Origin: Lachnospiraceae bacterium | GTDB taxonomy: Bacteria > Bacillota > Clostridia > Lachnospirales > Lachnospiraceae | Reading direction: 5' to 3' | Assembly (NCBI GenBank): GCA_022793195.1 | Contig: JAAWCJ010000018.1 | Coordinates: 62,001 to 126,000, forward strand | Length of the DNA stretch: 64,000 nt | The notes under the pieces: model-generated | Told to the model about the DNA's origin: nothing | What the model saw: the letters and a program-made list of their open reading frames with translations, nothing else | Database searches by the model: none | Position numbers and translations under genes: made by a program | Part shown: one piece after another, positions 40,504 to 51,038 of the stretch | How the letters are laid out: every line of letters begins with the position of its first letter | How positions within the stretch are numbered: position 1 is the first letter of the stretch

Positions 40504-41643
40504 ATGAAGAAGATTGCGATACTTGGCTCCACCGGTTCCATTGGAACCCAGACCCTTGAGGTGGTGCGGGAGAATCCTGACATGCAGGTGACAGCATTGT
40601 CGGCAGGGAAAAATGTAGGGCTTTTGGAAGCCCAGGCCCGGGAATTTCATCCAAAACTGGTGAGTCTTCAGGATGAAGAGGCGGCAAAGACGCTGGCTGT
40701 CCGCCTGGCAGATACGGATATCCGCGTGGTGTCCGGTATGGACGGACTTTTGGAGACAGCTACGGAAGGTACGGCGGATATTGTAGTGACGGCTGTGGTG
40801 GGGATGATTGGCATTCGTCCCACCATTGCCGCCATTGAGGCAGGGAAGGATATTGCCCTGGCCAACAAGGAGACGCTGGTGACGGCGGGACATTTGATTA
40901 TGCCGCTGGCGAAAAAGCGTGGTGTGCGGATTCTGCCGGTGGACAGCGAGCACAGCGCCATCTTCCAGTCCTTAAATGGAGAACAGGGAAACAGGATTGA
41001 CAAAATTCTCCTGACAGCTTCCGGCGGCCCCTTCCGGGGATGGACGAAAGAGCAGTTAAAAAGTGTCCGCCTGGAGGACGCCCTGAAGCATCCCAACTGG
41101 GCCATGGGCCGCAAGATTACCATTGATTCTTCCACCATGGTAAATAAAGGGTTGGAGGTTATGGAGGCCAGATGGCTGTTTGATGTGGCTCTCGACGATG
41201 TACAGGTGGTGATACAGCCCCAGAGTGTTATTCATTCCATGGTACAGTTTGAGGACGGCGCTGTGGTGGCCCAGTTGGGAGTGCCGGATATGAAACTTCC
41301 GATTCAGTATGCCCTTCTCTATCCTGAGAGGAGGCATATGCCCGGTGGGCGCCTTGATTTCTGGACACTTCGTTCCCTTGACTTTGCAGCCCCGGATTTT
41401 GAAAATTTCCCCGGGCTTTCCCTGGCATATGAAGCGGGAAGGGCAGGAGGCACCATGCCCACTGTATTCAACGCGGCCAATGAATGGGCGGTGGCGGCTT
41501 TCTTGAAAAGGGAGATTTCCTATTTGGATATCACAAATCTCATCGGGGCGGCCATGGCACATCATGGGAAGACGGAAGACCCCGGTTTGGAGGAGATTCT
41601 TCAGACAGAAGCGGAAACGTATACATATCTTTCAGAAATGTAA
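40504..41643 (+). CDS. dxr: 1-deoxy-D-xylulose-5-phosphate reductoisomerase
   Basis: IAILGSTGSIGTQTLEVV, ANKETLVTAG, PVDSEHSAIFQSL. Confidence 0.98.
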   Translation: MKKIAILGSTGSIGTQTLEVVRENPDMQVTALSAGKNVGLLEAQAREFHPKLVSLQDEEAAKTLAVRLADTDIRVVSGMDGLLETATEGTADIVVTAVVGMIGIRPTIAAIEAGKDIALANKETLVTAGHLIMPLAKKRGVRILPVDSEHSAIFQSLNGEQGNRIDKILLTASGGPFRGWTKEQLKSVRLEDALKHPNWAMGRKITIDSSTMVNKGLEVMEARWLFDVALDDVQVVIQPQSVIHSMVQFEDGAVVAQLGVPDMKLPIQYALLYPERRHMPGGRLDFWTLRSLDFAAPDFENFPGLSLAYEAGRAGGTMPTVFNAANEWAVAAFLKREISYLDITNLIGAAMAHHGKTEDPGLEEILQTEAETYTYLSEM

Positions 41644-41677
41644 ATTTATCTATTATTAAAGACAGGTGGTAAGCAGC

Positions 41678-42976
41678 ATGGTTTTGAGCATTTTACTGGC
41701 AGTGCTGGTGTTTAGCCTTTTGGTGGTTTCTCATGAATTTGGACATTTTCTTCTGGCAAAAAAGAATGGTATTGGCGTCATTGAATTTTCCGTGGGGATG
41801 GGGCCGCGGATTTTAAGCGGCGTTAGAGGAGGAACCAGGTATTCCCTGAAGGCTATCCCATTCGGCGGCTCCTGCCAGATGGTGGGAGAGGATGACGATG
41901 ATGACAGTGCGGATTCTTTCAACAGCAAATCGCCTTTTGCCAGGTTTGCAGTCATCATTGGCGGGCCGTTATTTAACTTTCTGCTGGCTTTTATCTTGTC
42001 GGTGGTGGTTTTAAGCCTGGCCGGAGTCAATGAACCGAAAGTGTATTATGTGGAAGAGGGTTATGGAGCGGAAGCCGCCGGTTTTAAGGAAGGCGATGTG
42101 ATCAAATCCATCGACGGCCACAAGATTACTCTGGGACGCGACATTGAACTTTATTTCCTGAATCATCCCATGGACGGCAGCCCCATTACCATTGAGTATG
42201 AGCGGGGCGGGGAACTTTATACGGCAGTTTTAGACCCCGCTTATGAGGCGTACCTGACTGGCTTTTCTTATTACGCCTCCGGCGATGAGGCGACCATCAC
42301 TGCTGTGACGGAAGGCCTTGCCATGGCAGAGGCAGGCGTACAGGTGGGGGACGTAATCACCGCTGTGAACGGAAGGACGGTTGCTTCCGGCTCTCAGCTT
42401 CAGGATTATTTTAATGAGAATCCTCTTCAGAAAGATACGCCGGTCACTTTCACCCTGGAAAGAAAAGGAAAGGAATTTGAAGTCACGGTGTCCCCGGCCC
42501 ATTATACTGCTTCAACCCTGGGGATGGAGGCGGTGGCTTACCGCAATAAAGATGCGGGTGCCCTTTCTATATTGAGAAATAGTTTTTCCGAAGTGCGTTA
42601 CTGGATGAGTTATACGCTCACTTCTTTAAAAATGCTGGTGACGGGAAAAGTGGGCGTGGAAAATTTATCCGGGCCGGTAGGCATTGTCGGTATGGTGGGC
42701 GAGGTGGTGGAGCAGAGTAAGCCCGACGGCGCACTGTATGTATTTTTAAATATTCTGAATTTCAGTATCCTCTTAAGTGTCAACCTGGGAGTTTTGAACC
42801 TTTTACCCCTTCCGGCGCTGGATGGCGGCCGCCTGGTGTTTATCCTCATTGAAATTATCCGGGGAAAGCCTGTATCCAGGGAAAAGGAGGGCATGGTCCA
42901 CACCATAGGAATCCTGCTTTTGATGGCCCTTATGGTGTTTGTCATGTTCAATGACGTGTTGAAGATTTTCAGGTAA
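41678..42976 (+). CDS. rseP: Site-2 zinc metalloprotease RseP
   Basis: SHEFGHFLLAKKNGIGVIEFSVGMGP; NLLPLPALDGGRLVFIL; PDZ domains. Confidence 0.96.
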   Translation: MVLSILLAVLVFSLLVVSHEFGHFLLAKKNGIGVIEFSVGMGPRILSGVRGGTRYSLKAIPFGGSCQMVGEDDDDDSADSFNSKSPFARFAVIIGGPLFNFLLAFILSVVVLSLAGVNEPKVYYVEEGYGAEAAGFKEGDVIKSIDGHKITLGRDIELYFLNHPMDGSPITIEYERGGELYTAVLDPAYEAYLTGFSYYASGDEATITAVTEGLAMAEAGVQVGDVITAVNGRTVASGSQLQDYFNENPLQKDTPVTFTLERKGKEFEVTVSPAHYTASTLGMEAVAYRNKDAGALSILRNSFSEVRYWMSYTLTSLKMLVTGKVGVENLSGPVGIVGMVGEVVEQSKPDGALYVFLNILNFSILLSVNLGVLNLLPLPALDGGRLVFILIEIIRGKPVSREKEGMVHTIGILLLMALMVFVMFNDVLKIFR

Positions 42977-42986
42977 AAGGAGAAAA

Positions 42987-43715
42987 ATGGATTACGAAAG
43001 ATATATAGACAAGGATATTGTAAATAAATTTGAATTTTACAATTATGGCCATGCATTGGAAATACTACATGATGCATTTCCAATCGAATGGAAGGAATTA
43101 CAGGACTGTCTGCGCCAGTTACAGCTTACTTTGGAGGATATAAAAACAGCGGGCGGAAATGAATCTCCCATACCCAAAAAGTTTGATAATGTCTTGTATC
43201 CATATGGCTGGAGAGAAATACGAATCAGCGGCGATTTAGTTGTAAAAAAATATCCGCGTCAAACGGTTCAGCGGAGAGGCCGCTTTTCAGATAAGCCATA
43301 TGAAATTGAGACAATAGAAGGTTATATTGATGGTCATAATATAGACTTTTTAAAAAATCGGGTTGCTTTTGACTTGGAATGGAATAGTAAAGACCAGACC
43401 TTTGACCGCGATTTGTTGGCAATGAGGACGTATTTTGACTGCGGCTTAATTGATGTTGGTGTTATTGTGACAAGGGCGGAAGAACTTAATGATATTTTCA
43501 GGCAGGAAAAAGATGATCATGGACAGCCGTTGATCAAAAAATATGGAGCTAGCACCACATGGATAGGAAAACTGATTTACAGGCTTGATTCCAGGCGCAA
43601 TGGAGGGTGCCCGATTTTAGCAATAGGAATCAGAAAGGAATGTGTGAAAGGGTATGGAAGACTTAAGGAGTACTATACAAAGTTTGAAGATGTTTACACA
43701 GGGAAAGAAGTATAA
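42987..43715 (+). CDS. BglII-family type II restriction endonuclease (predicted)
   Basis: HNIDFLKNRVAFDLEWNSKDQTFDRDLLAMRTYFDCGLIDVGVIVTR, PD-(D/E)XK-like BglII/BstYI style motif. Confidence 0.82.
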   Translation: MDYERYIDKDIVNKFEFYNYGHALEILHDAFPIEWKELQDCLRQLQLTLEDIKTAGGNESPIPKKFDNVLYPYGWREIRISGDLVVKKYPRQTVQRRGRFSDKPYEIETIEGYIDGHNIDFLKNRVAFDLEWNSKDQTFDRDLLAMRTYFDCGLIDVGVIVTRAEELNDIFRQEKDDHGQPLIKKYGASTTWIGKLIYRLDSRRNGGCPILAIGIRKECVKGYGRLKEYYTKFEDVYTGKEV

Positions 43716-44298
43716 TACTATTTACGCGGATCCGCCCTGGCAGTTTCAAAACAGAACTGGTAAAGTTGCTCCTGAACATAAACGGCTCACCAGGTATGAA
43801 ACAATGACCCTTGAAGACATTAAGTCACTGCCAGTACCTGATATAACGGGAGATAAGGCTCATTTATATTTGTGGGTTCCCAACGCACTACTTCCGGCGG
43901 GACTTTCTGTCATGGAAGCCTGGGGATTTGAGTATAAAGGGAATATTGTCTGGGAAAAGGTGCGTAAGGATGGAGAACCAGATGGCAGGGGAGTCGGTTT
44001 TTATTTTAGGAATGTCACAGAATTGATTTTGTTTGGAATTAAAAAAAAGAGTGCGCCCAACCGGACTTTACAGCCGGCAAGGTCGCAAGTCAATTTGATT
44101 CGGACAATGAAACGTGAACATAGCCGCAAGCCGGATGAAATTATCCCGATCATTGAAGCCTGCAGCCAGGGACCGCGAATTGAACTTTTTGCGCGAGGGG
44201 TGCGCAAGGGGTGGGATATGTGGGGAAATCAGGCGACGGAAGATTATGAGCCGACATGGGATACCTATTCTAATCATACGGTTGCCCATGCAAAATAG
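43654..44298 (+). CDS. MT-A70 family adenine-N6 DNA methyltransferase
   Basis: YNTIYADPPWQFQNR (DPPW motif), LYLWVPNALLPAGLSVMEAWGFEYKGNIVWEK; overlaps the endonuclease gene. Confidence 0.9.
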   Translation: MEDLRSTIQSLKMFTQGKKYNTIYADPPWQFQNRTGKVAPEHKRLTRYETMTLEDIKSLPVPDITGDKAHLYLWVPNALLPAGLSVMEAWGFEYKGNIVWEKVRKDGEPDGRGVGFYFRNVTELILFGIKKKSAPNRTLQPARSQVNLIRTMKREHSRKPDEIIPIIEACSQGPRIELFARGVRKGWDMWGNQATEDYEPTWDTYSNHTVAHAK

Positions 44299-44322
44299 CA
44301 TAGGAAACAGGGAGGAACATTC

Positions 44323-45381
44323 ATGACACACCGGCAGCAGACAAAGGTGGTCCGTATCGGGAACCGGGTGATCGGCGGGGGGAATCCTGTGCTGATTCAG
44401 TCCATGACCAATACGCGGACGGAGGATATTGAGGGCACGGTGGCCCAGATTAAGCGGCTGGAAGCGGCCGGCTGTGAGATCATCCGCTGTACAGTGCCGA
44501 CCCTGGAGGCGGCGAAAGCCTTAAAGGAGATTAAAAAGCAGATTACGATTCCGCTGGTGGCGGATATCCATTTTGATTATAAGATGGCCATTGCCGCCAT
44601 GGAAAATGGGGCGGATAAAATCCGCATCAATCCGGGTAATATCGGCAGTGAAGAAAAGGTACGGGCTGTGGTGGAGACGGCGAAGGAGCGGCAGATACCC
44701 ATCCGGGTCGGCGTCAACAGCGGTTCCCTGGAAAAACGGTTTCTGGAAAAATACGGAAGGGTTACGGCAGAGGGGATTACAGAGAGCGCCCTGGAAAAAA
44801 TACATATGATCGAGGACATGGGCTACGATAACCTGGTGGTCAGCATCAAGTCCTCCGACGTGCTTAAGTGCGCCAGGGCCCATGAGCTGATTGCAGCCCA
44901 GATGAACTACCCCCTCCATGTGGGAATCACGGAATCGGGAACCTTGTATTCCGGCAATATCAAGTCGGCCCTGGGGCTTGGGATTATCCTGTATCAGGGA
45001 ATCGGCGACACCATCCGGGTGTCCCTGACCGGTGATCCGGTGGAGGAGGTCAAGTCGGCGAAGCAGATTCTCGGGGCCATGGGCCTTAGGGAGGGCGGTA
45101 TCGAGGTGGTTTCCTGTCCCACCTGCGGGCGGACGAAGATTGACCTCATCAGTCTCGCAAACCAGGTGGAAACCATGGTGGCGGGGATGGATCATCTGAA
45201 CCTGAAGGTGGCGGTCATGGGCTGTGTGGTCAACGGGCCCGGGGAGGCTAAAGAGGCCGACATCGGAATTGCCGGAGGAATCGGAGAAGGGCTTTTGATT
45301 AAAAAAGGAGAAATTATCCGAAAAGTGCCGGAGGAAGAGCTTCTGGAGACATTGAGGCAGGAACTCATCAACTGGAAATGA
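44323..45381 (+). CDS. ispG: 4-hydroxy-3-methylbut-2-en-1-yl diphosphate synthase
   Basis: [73 protein letters not shown]. Confidence 0.98.
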   Translation: MTHRQQTKVVRIGNRVIGGGNPVLIQSMTNTRTEDIEGTVAQIKRLEAAGCEIIRCTVPTLEAAKALKEIKKQITIPLVADIHFDYKMAIAAMENGADKIRINPGNIGSEEKVRAVVETAKERQIPIRVGVNSGSLEKRFLEKYGRVTAEGITESALEKIHMIEDMGYDNLVVSIKSSDVLKCARAHELIAAQMNYPLHVGITESGTLYSGNIKSALGLGIILYQGIGDTIRVSLTGDPVEEVKSAKQILGAMGLREGGIEVVSCPTCGRTKIDLISLANQVETMVAGMDHLNLKVAVMGCVVNGPGEAKEADIGIAGGIGEGLLIKKGEIIRKVPEEELLETLRQELINWK

Positions 45382-45466
45382 CAGAGGCTTTTCCGGCACC
45401 GCCTCTTTTTGATGGGAAGACAGGCCCTTTTCCTGCTCTCCCTGGATTTTTTCTGTGAAAAATGTG

Positions 45467-45718
45467 GAGGCTGTCTGCAAAATATCTGGATTTATATATG
45501 CCTGGCACCCCACCTGCCTTTGCCATCGTCCGGTAGGCAGATTTTGCAGGTTTTGTGAGCATAGCGGCGCCAGTCCCGCTGACCCGTTTCTATGGAGGTG
45601 GTGGCTGGCGGTAAAAGGCGGCGCAGCAAAACCAAAAAATCAACGTGGACGAAGGCAAAGGCAGGCGGGGCGCCAGGCAGATATAAAGATTAGAATATCT
45701 TATATTTTGCGGGCGGCT
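45467..45718. repeat. Long-hairpin dispersed element, copy C
   Basis: CACCTGCCTTTGCCATCGTCC / GGACGAAGGCAAAGGCAGGCG arms; core matches copies A and B. Confidence 0.88.
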
Positions 45719-45817
45719 CAGACGTTTCTCGCATGAAAATTTAAGGAGAACAGAAAAAGAGCCTGCCTTCCTCACGGAAAAGAAACGGCGCCGGAAAACC
45801 TCAGGAAGGAGTATCAG

Positions 45818-48800
45818 ATGGCGAAACAGTTTTGGGAAGTCCTTCCCACCCTTCAGGTTTCGGAGGAAATGCGGGAGCTCCTTTCTTTTGCGACGGTGGA
45901 GAAGGTGGCGGCCAACCGGGACAGAAGTTCCGTACGGATTTATCTGTGCTCGGAGAGGCTGATTCATAAGCGGAATATCTACATATTGGAGGCCAGTATT
46001 AAAAAGCAACTGTTTTCCGGTTATGAGACCGATGTGAAGATTCAGGAGCGGTACAGGCTTTCCGCCCAGTATACACCGAAACGCCTTATGCAGGCGTACA
46101 GGGACAGTATCCTCCTGGAGCTTAAGACATACAGCCTGATTGAATACAATGTATTTCGGAAAGCGGCATGGGAGTTTACGGAGCCGGATATTTTGACATT
46201 GGAAGTGGAGAATGACCTTGTCACCAAAAGCCGGGTGGATGAACTAAAGCGGGTGCTGGAAAAGATCTTCAATGAGCGGTGCGGGTTTAATATTGAGGTG
46301 CGGTATCTGTATAAAGAGTGTGAGCAGGGACAGCATGAGCGGGAGAAAGAGCAGCTTACCAGGAGGCAGGCAGCCCAGGTTGTGAAAAATTCTTCCTTTG
46401 GCCGGAAGGATTCCGGGCAGGATGGGAAAGGGGAAGGGACTGAAACTCTGCCTGTAGAACCGTTAAAGGTATTGGATGAGAAAAAGGAAGCAGCGCAGCT
46501 TAACCGGTCGATACCGACAGAGCGGCAGGCGAAACCTGCCTTTAAGAAAAACAGCCATTACAGCCGGAAGGTGAAGGTCCACCATGATGATGTGGTCTTT
46601 GGCTATGACTTTGACGATGGGGACGAAGTCCCCCTGAACCAAATCATCGGGGAAATGGGGGAAGTGGTGGTCTGCGGCCAGGTGATCCGCCTGGAGGAGA
46701 GGGAGCTTCGCAGCGGCAAGACCATTATGATCTTTGACCTTACGGATTTTACGGATACCATTACCGTGAAAATGTTTATTAAGCCGGAAATGCTCTCCGA
46801 GGTCAGGGACTTTTTAAAAAAGGGCGCATTTTTTAAAGTAAAAGGCGTGACCAATATTGATAAGTTTGATGGGGAACTGACCATCGCTTCTGTGACGGGT
46901 ATCAGGAAATCGGGGAATATTACGTCAAAAAGGCAGGATTTGAGTGAAGTGAAGCGGGTAGAGCTCCACTGCCATACGAAAATGAGCGATATGGACGGCG
47001 TATCCGATGTGAAGGACATCATCAAACGGGCGAAGGAATGGGGGATGCCTGCCCTTGCCATCACGGATCATGGATGTGTCCAGGCATTTCCCGATGCGTT
47101 CCATACCTTTTCCGGTTATGGTTATGAAACCATTAAGACGGATCCTTTTAAGGTGATCTATGGGGTCGAAGGTTATTTGGTGGATGATTTGAAAGAGGTG
47201 GTCGTCCGTTCGGAAGACCAGTCCCTGATGGATTCCTATGTGGTCTTTGATCTGGAGACCACGGGCCTTTCTGCCAAAAAGAATAAAATCATCGAGATCG
47301 GTGCGGTTAAGGTGGAAGCCGGAGAAATCACAGACCGGTTTTCGGCCTTTGTAAACCCGAAGCTGCCCATTCCTTTTGAGATTGAGAAGCTGACGGGAAT
47401 CAATGACGCTATGGTCATGAATGAACCGGCTGTGGAGAAGGTGCTTCCACAGTTCCTGGAATTTTGCCGGGGGGCGGTGATGGTGGCCCACAACGCTTCT
47501 TTTGATATGAGCTTTATTGAATACAATGCGGCCCTCTTGGGGCAGGAGTATAAACCGACGGTGGTGGATACGGTGGCCCTGGCCAGGATTCTTCTGCCGG
47601 AGTTAAAACGGTTCAAGCTGGATACGGTGGCCAAGGCGCTGAATGTTTCCCTGGAGAATCATCACCGGGCAGTGGACGACGCGGAGGCGACTGCCCATAT
47701 TTTCGTGGAATTTGTAAAACGGCTTCAAAAAAAGCAGGTGGAGAGTTTAGACGGAATCAATGAATTGGGGGCGGCTTCCGTGGAAAATATTCGGAAAATG
47801 CCCACATACCATGTGATTCTTTTGGCAAAAAATGATGCAGGACGAGTGAATTTGTATCGCCTTGTTTCGATGTCCCATCTGACGTATTTTGCCAGGAGGC
47901 CCAGGATTCCCAAAAGCGAACTGGTGAAGCACCGGGAGGGGTTGATCATTGGCTCCGCCTGTGAGGCGGGGGAGCTGTTTCAGGCAGTCCTTGGAGGCGC
48001 TCCAGACGAGGAGATTGCCAGGCTGGTGAAATTTTATGATTATCTGGAAATCCAGCCCACAGGCAACAATGAATTTATGCTACGGGAAAAGAAACACGGA
48101 ATTGAAAGCAGGGAAGACCTTGAGAATCTCAACAGGAAAATTATTGAGCTGGGGGACCAGTTTGGAAAACCGGTGGTGGCCACCTGCGACGTTCATTTTC
48201 TGAACCCGGAGGATGAGATCTACCGGAGGATTATTATGGCGGGGCAAGGATTTTCAGACAGTGACAACCAGGCTCCTCTCTACCTTAGGACCACAGAGGA
48301 AATGCTTCGGGAGTTTTCTTATCTGACGCCGGAGAAGGCTTATGAGGTGGTGGTGGAAAACAGCAATAAAATCGCGGACATGTGTGAGCCGATCGCCCCT
48401 CTCCGGCCCGATAAATGCCCGCCGGTGATTCCCAATTCCGATTCAGACCTTCGGGGGATGTGTTATGAGAAGGCGAAGTCTGTCTATGGGGAGAAGCTTC
48501 CGAAGCCAGTGGAAGAACGTCTGGAGCGGGAGCTACATTCCATTATCACCAATGGCTTTGCCGTTATGTATATTATCGCCCACAAACTGGTGAAAAAGTC
48601 CAACGACGACGGTTATTTGGTGGGTTCCAGAGGATCCGTCGGTTCTTCCTTTGTGGCGACCATGTCGGGAATCACGGAGGTGAATCCCTTGTCACCCCAT
48701 TATTACTGTGTGGAATGTCATTATTCGGATTTTGAGTCGGAGGATGTGGCCAGGTACAGCGGAGGGGCAGGATGTGACATGCCGGATAAATTGTGCCCAG

Positions 48801-50317
48801 TCTGTGGAAAGCCTCTTAAAAAAGACGGCTTTGATATTCCTTTTGAGACGTTCCTGGGCTTTAAGGGGGATAAAGAGCCTGATATTGACCTGAATTTTTC
48901 CGGCGAATATCAGTCTAAAGCACATACCTACACGGAGGTAATCTTCGGGAAGGGCCATACTTTTAAGGCGGGAACCATCGGCACCCTGGCGGACAAGACG
49001 GCTTATGGCTATGTGAAAAAATATTTTGAGGAACGGGGAACCAGGAAGCGGAATGCGGAGATCAACCGGATTGTCCAGGGTTGCGTCGGTGTGCGGCGGA
49101 CCACAGGCCAGCATCCCGGCGGAATCGTGGTTATGCCCCATGGGGAAGAAATACACTCTTTTACCCCCATTCAACATCCGGCCAACGATATGACTTCCGA
49201 TATTGTCACCACCCATTTTGACTATCATTCCATTGACCACAATCTGCTGAAGTTAGATATTCTGGGGCACGACGATCCTACCATGATCCGTATGCTGGAG
49301 GATTTGACCGGTTTAAATGCCAGGGAGATTCCGCTGGATTCTAAAGAAGTCATGAGCCTGTTCCAGAATACGTCGGCCCTGAATATCGAGCCGGAGGATA
49401 TTGGCGGCTGCAAACTGGGGGCTTTGGGTATCCCGGAGTTTGGCACTGATTTTGCCATGCAGATGTTGATTGATGCAAAGCCCACCTGTTTTTCCGATTT
49501 GGTTCGGATTGCGGGGCTGGCCCACGGGACGGATGTGTGGCTGGGCAATGCCCAGGATTTGATTTTAAGCGGACAGGCCACTATCCAGACGGCCATCTGC
49601 ACCCGTGACGACATTATGATCTATCTGATCGGCATGGGTATGGACAAAAGCCTTTCCTTTACCATTATGGAGTCGGTGCGAAAAGGGAAGGGCTTAAAAC
49701 CGGAGTGGGAGACAGCCATGAGGGAGGCAAATGTGCCGGAGTGGTACATTGGTTCCTGTAAAAAGATCAAGTACATGTTTCCAAAAGCCCATGCGGCAGC
49801 TTACGTTATGATGGCATGGCGCATTGCTTACTGTAAAGTCTTTTATCCGTTGGCTTATTACGCCTCCTTTTTCAGCATCCGGGCGTCGGGCTTCTCCTAT
49901 GAACTGATGTGCCAGGGACGGGACAGGCTGGAATACCACCTTCAGGATTATAAAAACCGCTCGGACAGTCTGTCCCAGAAGGAGCAGGGAACCCTTCGGG
50001 ATATGAGGATTGTCCAGGAGATGTATGCCAGGGGCTTTGAGTTTATGCCCCTCGATATTTACCGGGCAAAGGCCGACCGGTTCCAGATCATCGACGGAAA
50101 GTTGATGCCATCTTTAAGCTCCATTGACGGATTGGGAGGCAAGGCGGCGGAGGCTGTGGTGGAAGCGGTGAAAACAGGGGAGCGTTTTCTGTCCCTGGAG
50201 GACTTCTGGCAGAAAACCAAGGTGCCCAAAGGGACTATCGATTTGATGGCGGACATGGGAATTTTCGGGGATTTACCAAAAACCAACCAGCTTTCCCTGT
50301 TTGACCTGGCGCTGTAA
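45818..50317 (+). CDS. polC: DNA polymerase III PolC-type alpha subunit
   Basis: 1499 aa; OB domain, PHP, DEDD exonuclease YVVFDLETTGLSAKKNKIIEIGAVKV, polymerase motifs DIDLNFSGEYQ. Confidence 0.98.
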   Translation: MAKQFWEVLPTLQVSEEMRELLSFATVEKVAANRDRSSVRIYLCSERLIHKRNIYILEASIKKQLFSGYETDVKIQERYRLSAQYTPKRLMQAYRDSILLELKTYSLIEYNVFRKAAWEFTEPDILTLEVENDLVTKSRVDELKRVLEKIFNERCGFNIEVRYLYKECEQGQHEREKEQLTRRQAAQVVKNSSFGRKDSGQDGKGEGTETLPVEPLKVLDEKKEAAQLNRSIPTERQAKPAFKKNSHYSRKVKVHHDDVVFGYDFDDGDEVPLNQIIGEMGEVVVCGQVIRLEERELRSGKTIMIFDLTDFTDTITVKMFIKPEMLSEVRDFLKKGAFFKVKGVTNIDKFDGELTIASVTGIRKSGNITSKRQDLSEVKRVELHCHTKMSDMDGVSDVKDIIKRAKEWGMPALAITDHGCVQAFPDAFHTFSGYGYETIKTDPFKVIYGVEGYLVDDLKEVVVRSEDQSLMDSYVVFDLETTGLSAKKNKIIEIGAVKVEAGEITDRFSAFVNPKLPIPFEIEKLTGINDAMVMNEPAVEKVLPQFLEFCRGAVMVAHNASFDMSFIEYNAALLGQEYKPTVVDTVALARILLPELKRFKLDTVAKALNVSLENHHRAVDDAEATAHIFVEFVKRLQKKQVESLDGINELGAASVENIRKMPTYHVILLAKNDAGRVNLYRLVSMSHLTYFARRPRIPKSELVKHREGLIIGSACEAGELFQAVLGGAPDEEIARLVKFYDYLEIQPTGNNEFMLREKKHGIESREDLENLNRKIIELGDQFGKPVVATCDVHFLNPEDEIYRRIIMAGQGFSDSDNQAPLYLRTTEEMLREFSYLTPEKAYEVVVENSNKIADMCEPIAPLRPDKCPPVIPNSDSDLRGMCYEKAKSVYGEKLPKPVEERLERELHSIITNGFAVMYIIAHKLVKKSNDDGYLVGSRGSVGSSFVATMSGITEVNPLSPHYYCVECHYSDFESEDVARYSGGAGCDMPDKLCPVCGKPLKKDGFDIPFETFLGFKGDKEPDIDLNFSGEYQSKAHTYTEVIFGKGHTFKAGTIGTLADKTAYGYVKKYFEERGTRKRNAEINRIVQGCVGVRRTTGQHPGGIVVMPHGEEIHSFTPIQHPANDMTSDIVTTHFDYHSIDHNLLKLDILGHDDPTMIRMLEDLTGLNAREIPLDSKEVMSLFQNTSALNIEPEDIGGCKLGALGIPEFGTDFAMQMLIDAKPTCFSDLVRIAGLAHGTDVWLGNAQDLILSGQATIQTAICTRDDIMIYLIGMGMDKSLSFTIMESVRKGKGLKPEWETAMREANVPEWYIGSCKKIKYMFPKAHAAAYVMMAWRIAYCKVFYPLAYYASFFSIRASGFSYELMCQGRDRLEYHLQDYKNRSDSLSQKEQGTLRDMRIVQEMYARGFEFMPLDIYRAKADRFQIIDGKLMPSLSSIDGLGGKAAEAVVEAVKTGERFLSLEDFWQKTKVPKGTIDLMADMGIFGDLPKTNQLSLFDLAL

Positions 50318-50372
50318 GGTATGGTACAATGAGAGTCATAAAGCCGGAAAGGGAGAAAGGACTGGGAGAAAG

Positions 50373-50681
50373 ATGGATTGTGGGAAGGAATGTGCAAACT
50401 GCGGGAAGATGAAGCACCGTGATGAGAAAGAGTATAAAGATTTGATTCACCGCCTGAACCGGGTGGAAGGGCAAATCCGGGGGATACGGGCCATGCTGGA
50501 GGAGGACCGTTACTGTGTGGATATTTTGACCCAGGTTCAGGCTGTGAGTTCTGCCCTGAATGCTTTCAACAGGACGCTTTTGTCCAACCACATTAAGACG
50601 TGTGTGGTGGAAGATATCCGGGATGGCAAAGAAGAGTCTGTGGATGAACTTTGCAGAACGATTCAGCGTTTAATGAAGTAA
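50373..50681 (+). CDS. Metal-sensing transcriptional repressor (CsoR/RcnR family)
   Basis: LIHRLNRVEGQIRGIRAMLEEDRYCVDILTQVQAVSSALNAF. Confidence 0.92.
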   Translation: MDCGKECANCGKMKHRDEKEYKDLIHRLNRVEGQIRGIRAMLEEDRYCVDILTQVQAVSSALNAFNRTLLSNHIKTCVVEDIRDGKEESVDELCRTIQRLMK

Positions 50682-50742
50682 TATTGAAAAATTGTGAGGA
50701 GTTTTCCAGAGGGAAGTTTTTGAGAAAATTTTGAAAATTTTC

Positions 50743-50771
50743 TTGACAATAGGCAAAACTTAAGATATACT
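50743..50771 (+). promoter_or_regulatory. sigma-A promoter upstream of tRNA-Pro
   Basis: TTGACA-17 nt-TATACT. Confidence 0.8.
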
Positions 50772-50782
50772 TACTGAGGTAT

Positions 50783-50856
50783 CGAGGCGTGGCTCAGTTT
50801 GGTAGAGCGCCGTGTTCGGGACGCGGAGGCCGCAAGTTCGAATCTTGTCGCCTCGA
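50783..50856 (+). tRNA. tRNA-Pro (anticodon CGG)
   Basis: Acceptor CGAGGCG/CGCCTCG, anticodon stem-loop CCGTG-TTCGGGA-CGCGG, TPsiC GTTCGAATC. Confidence 0.93.
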
Positions 50857-50881
50857 TTATCTCCCGCAGATATGGAAGTAT

Positions 50882-50953
50882 GGCCTGTTGGTCAAGCGGT
50901 TAAGACGCCGCCCTCTCACGGCGGAAACAGGGGTTCGATTCCCCTACAGGCTA
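50882..50953 (+). tRNA. tRNA-Glu (anticodon CTC)
   Basis: Acceptor GGCCTGT/ACAGGCT, loop CTCTCAC, GGTTCGATTCC. Confidence 0.93.
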
Positions 50954-50978
50954 TTGGAGAATATGTTTGTCCAGACAG

Positions 50979-51016
50979 AAAGATTCGTGAACCATTGAGC
51001 TTACGAATCTTTTTAT
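50979..51016 (+). terminator. Terminator after the tRNA pair
   Basis: AAAGATTCGT...ACGAATCTTTTT. Confidence 0.7.
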
Positions 51017-51038
51017 CGTATGAAAAGAGGAATTTGCT

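Noticed and set aside
44521-45513. 330-aa minus-strand ORF
   Set aside because: Antisense to ispG, a highly conserved gene; low plausibility protein.
27994-45718. Calling the hairpin repeats simple terminators
   Set aside because: They are 250-340 bp with a conserved, structured interior and no consistent U-tract at the 3' end.
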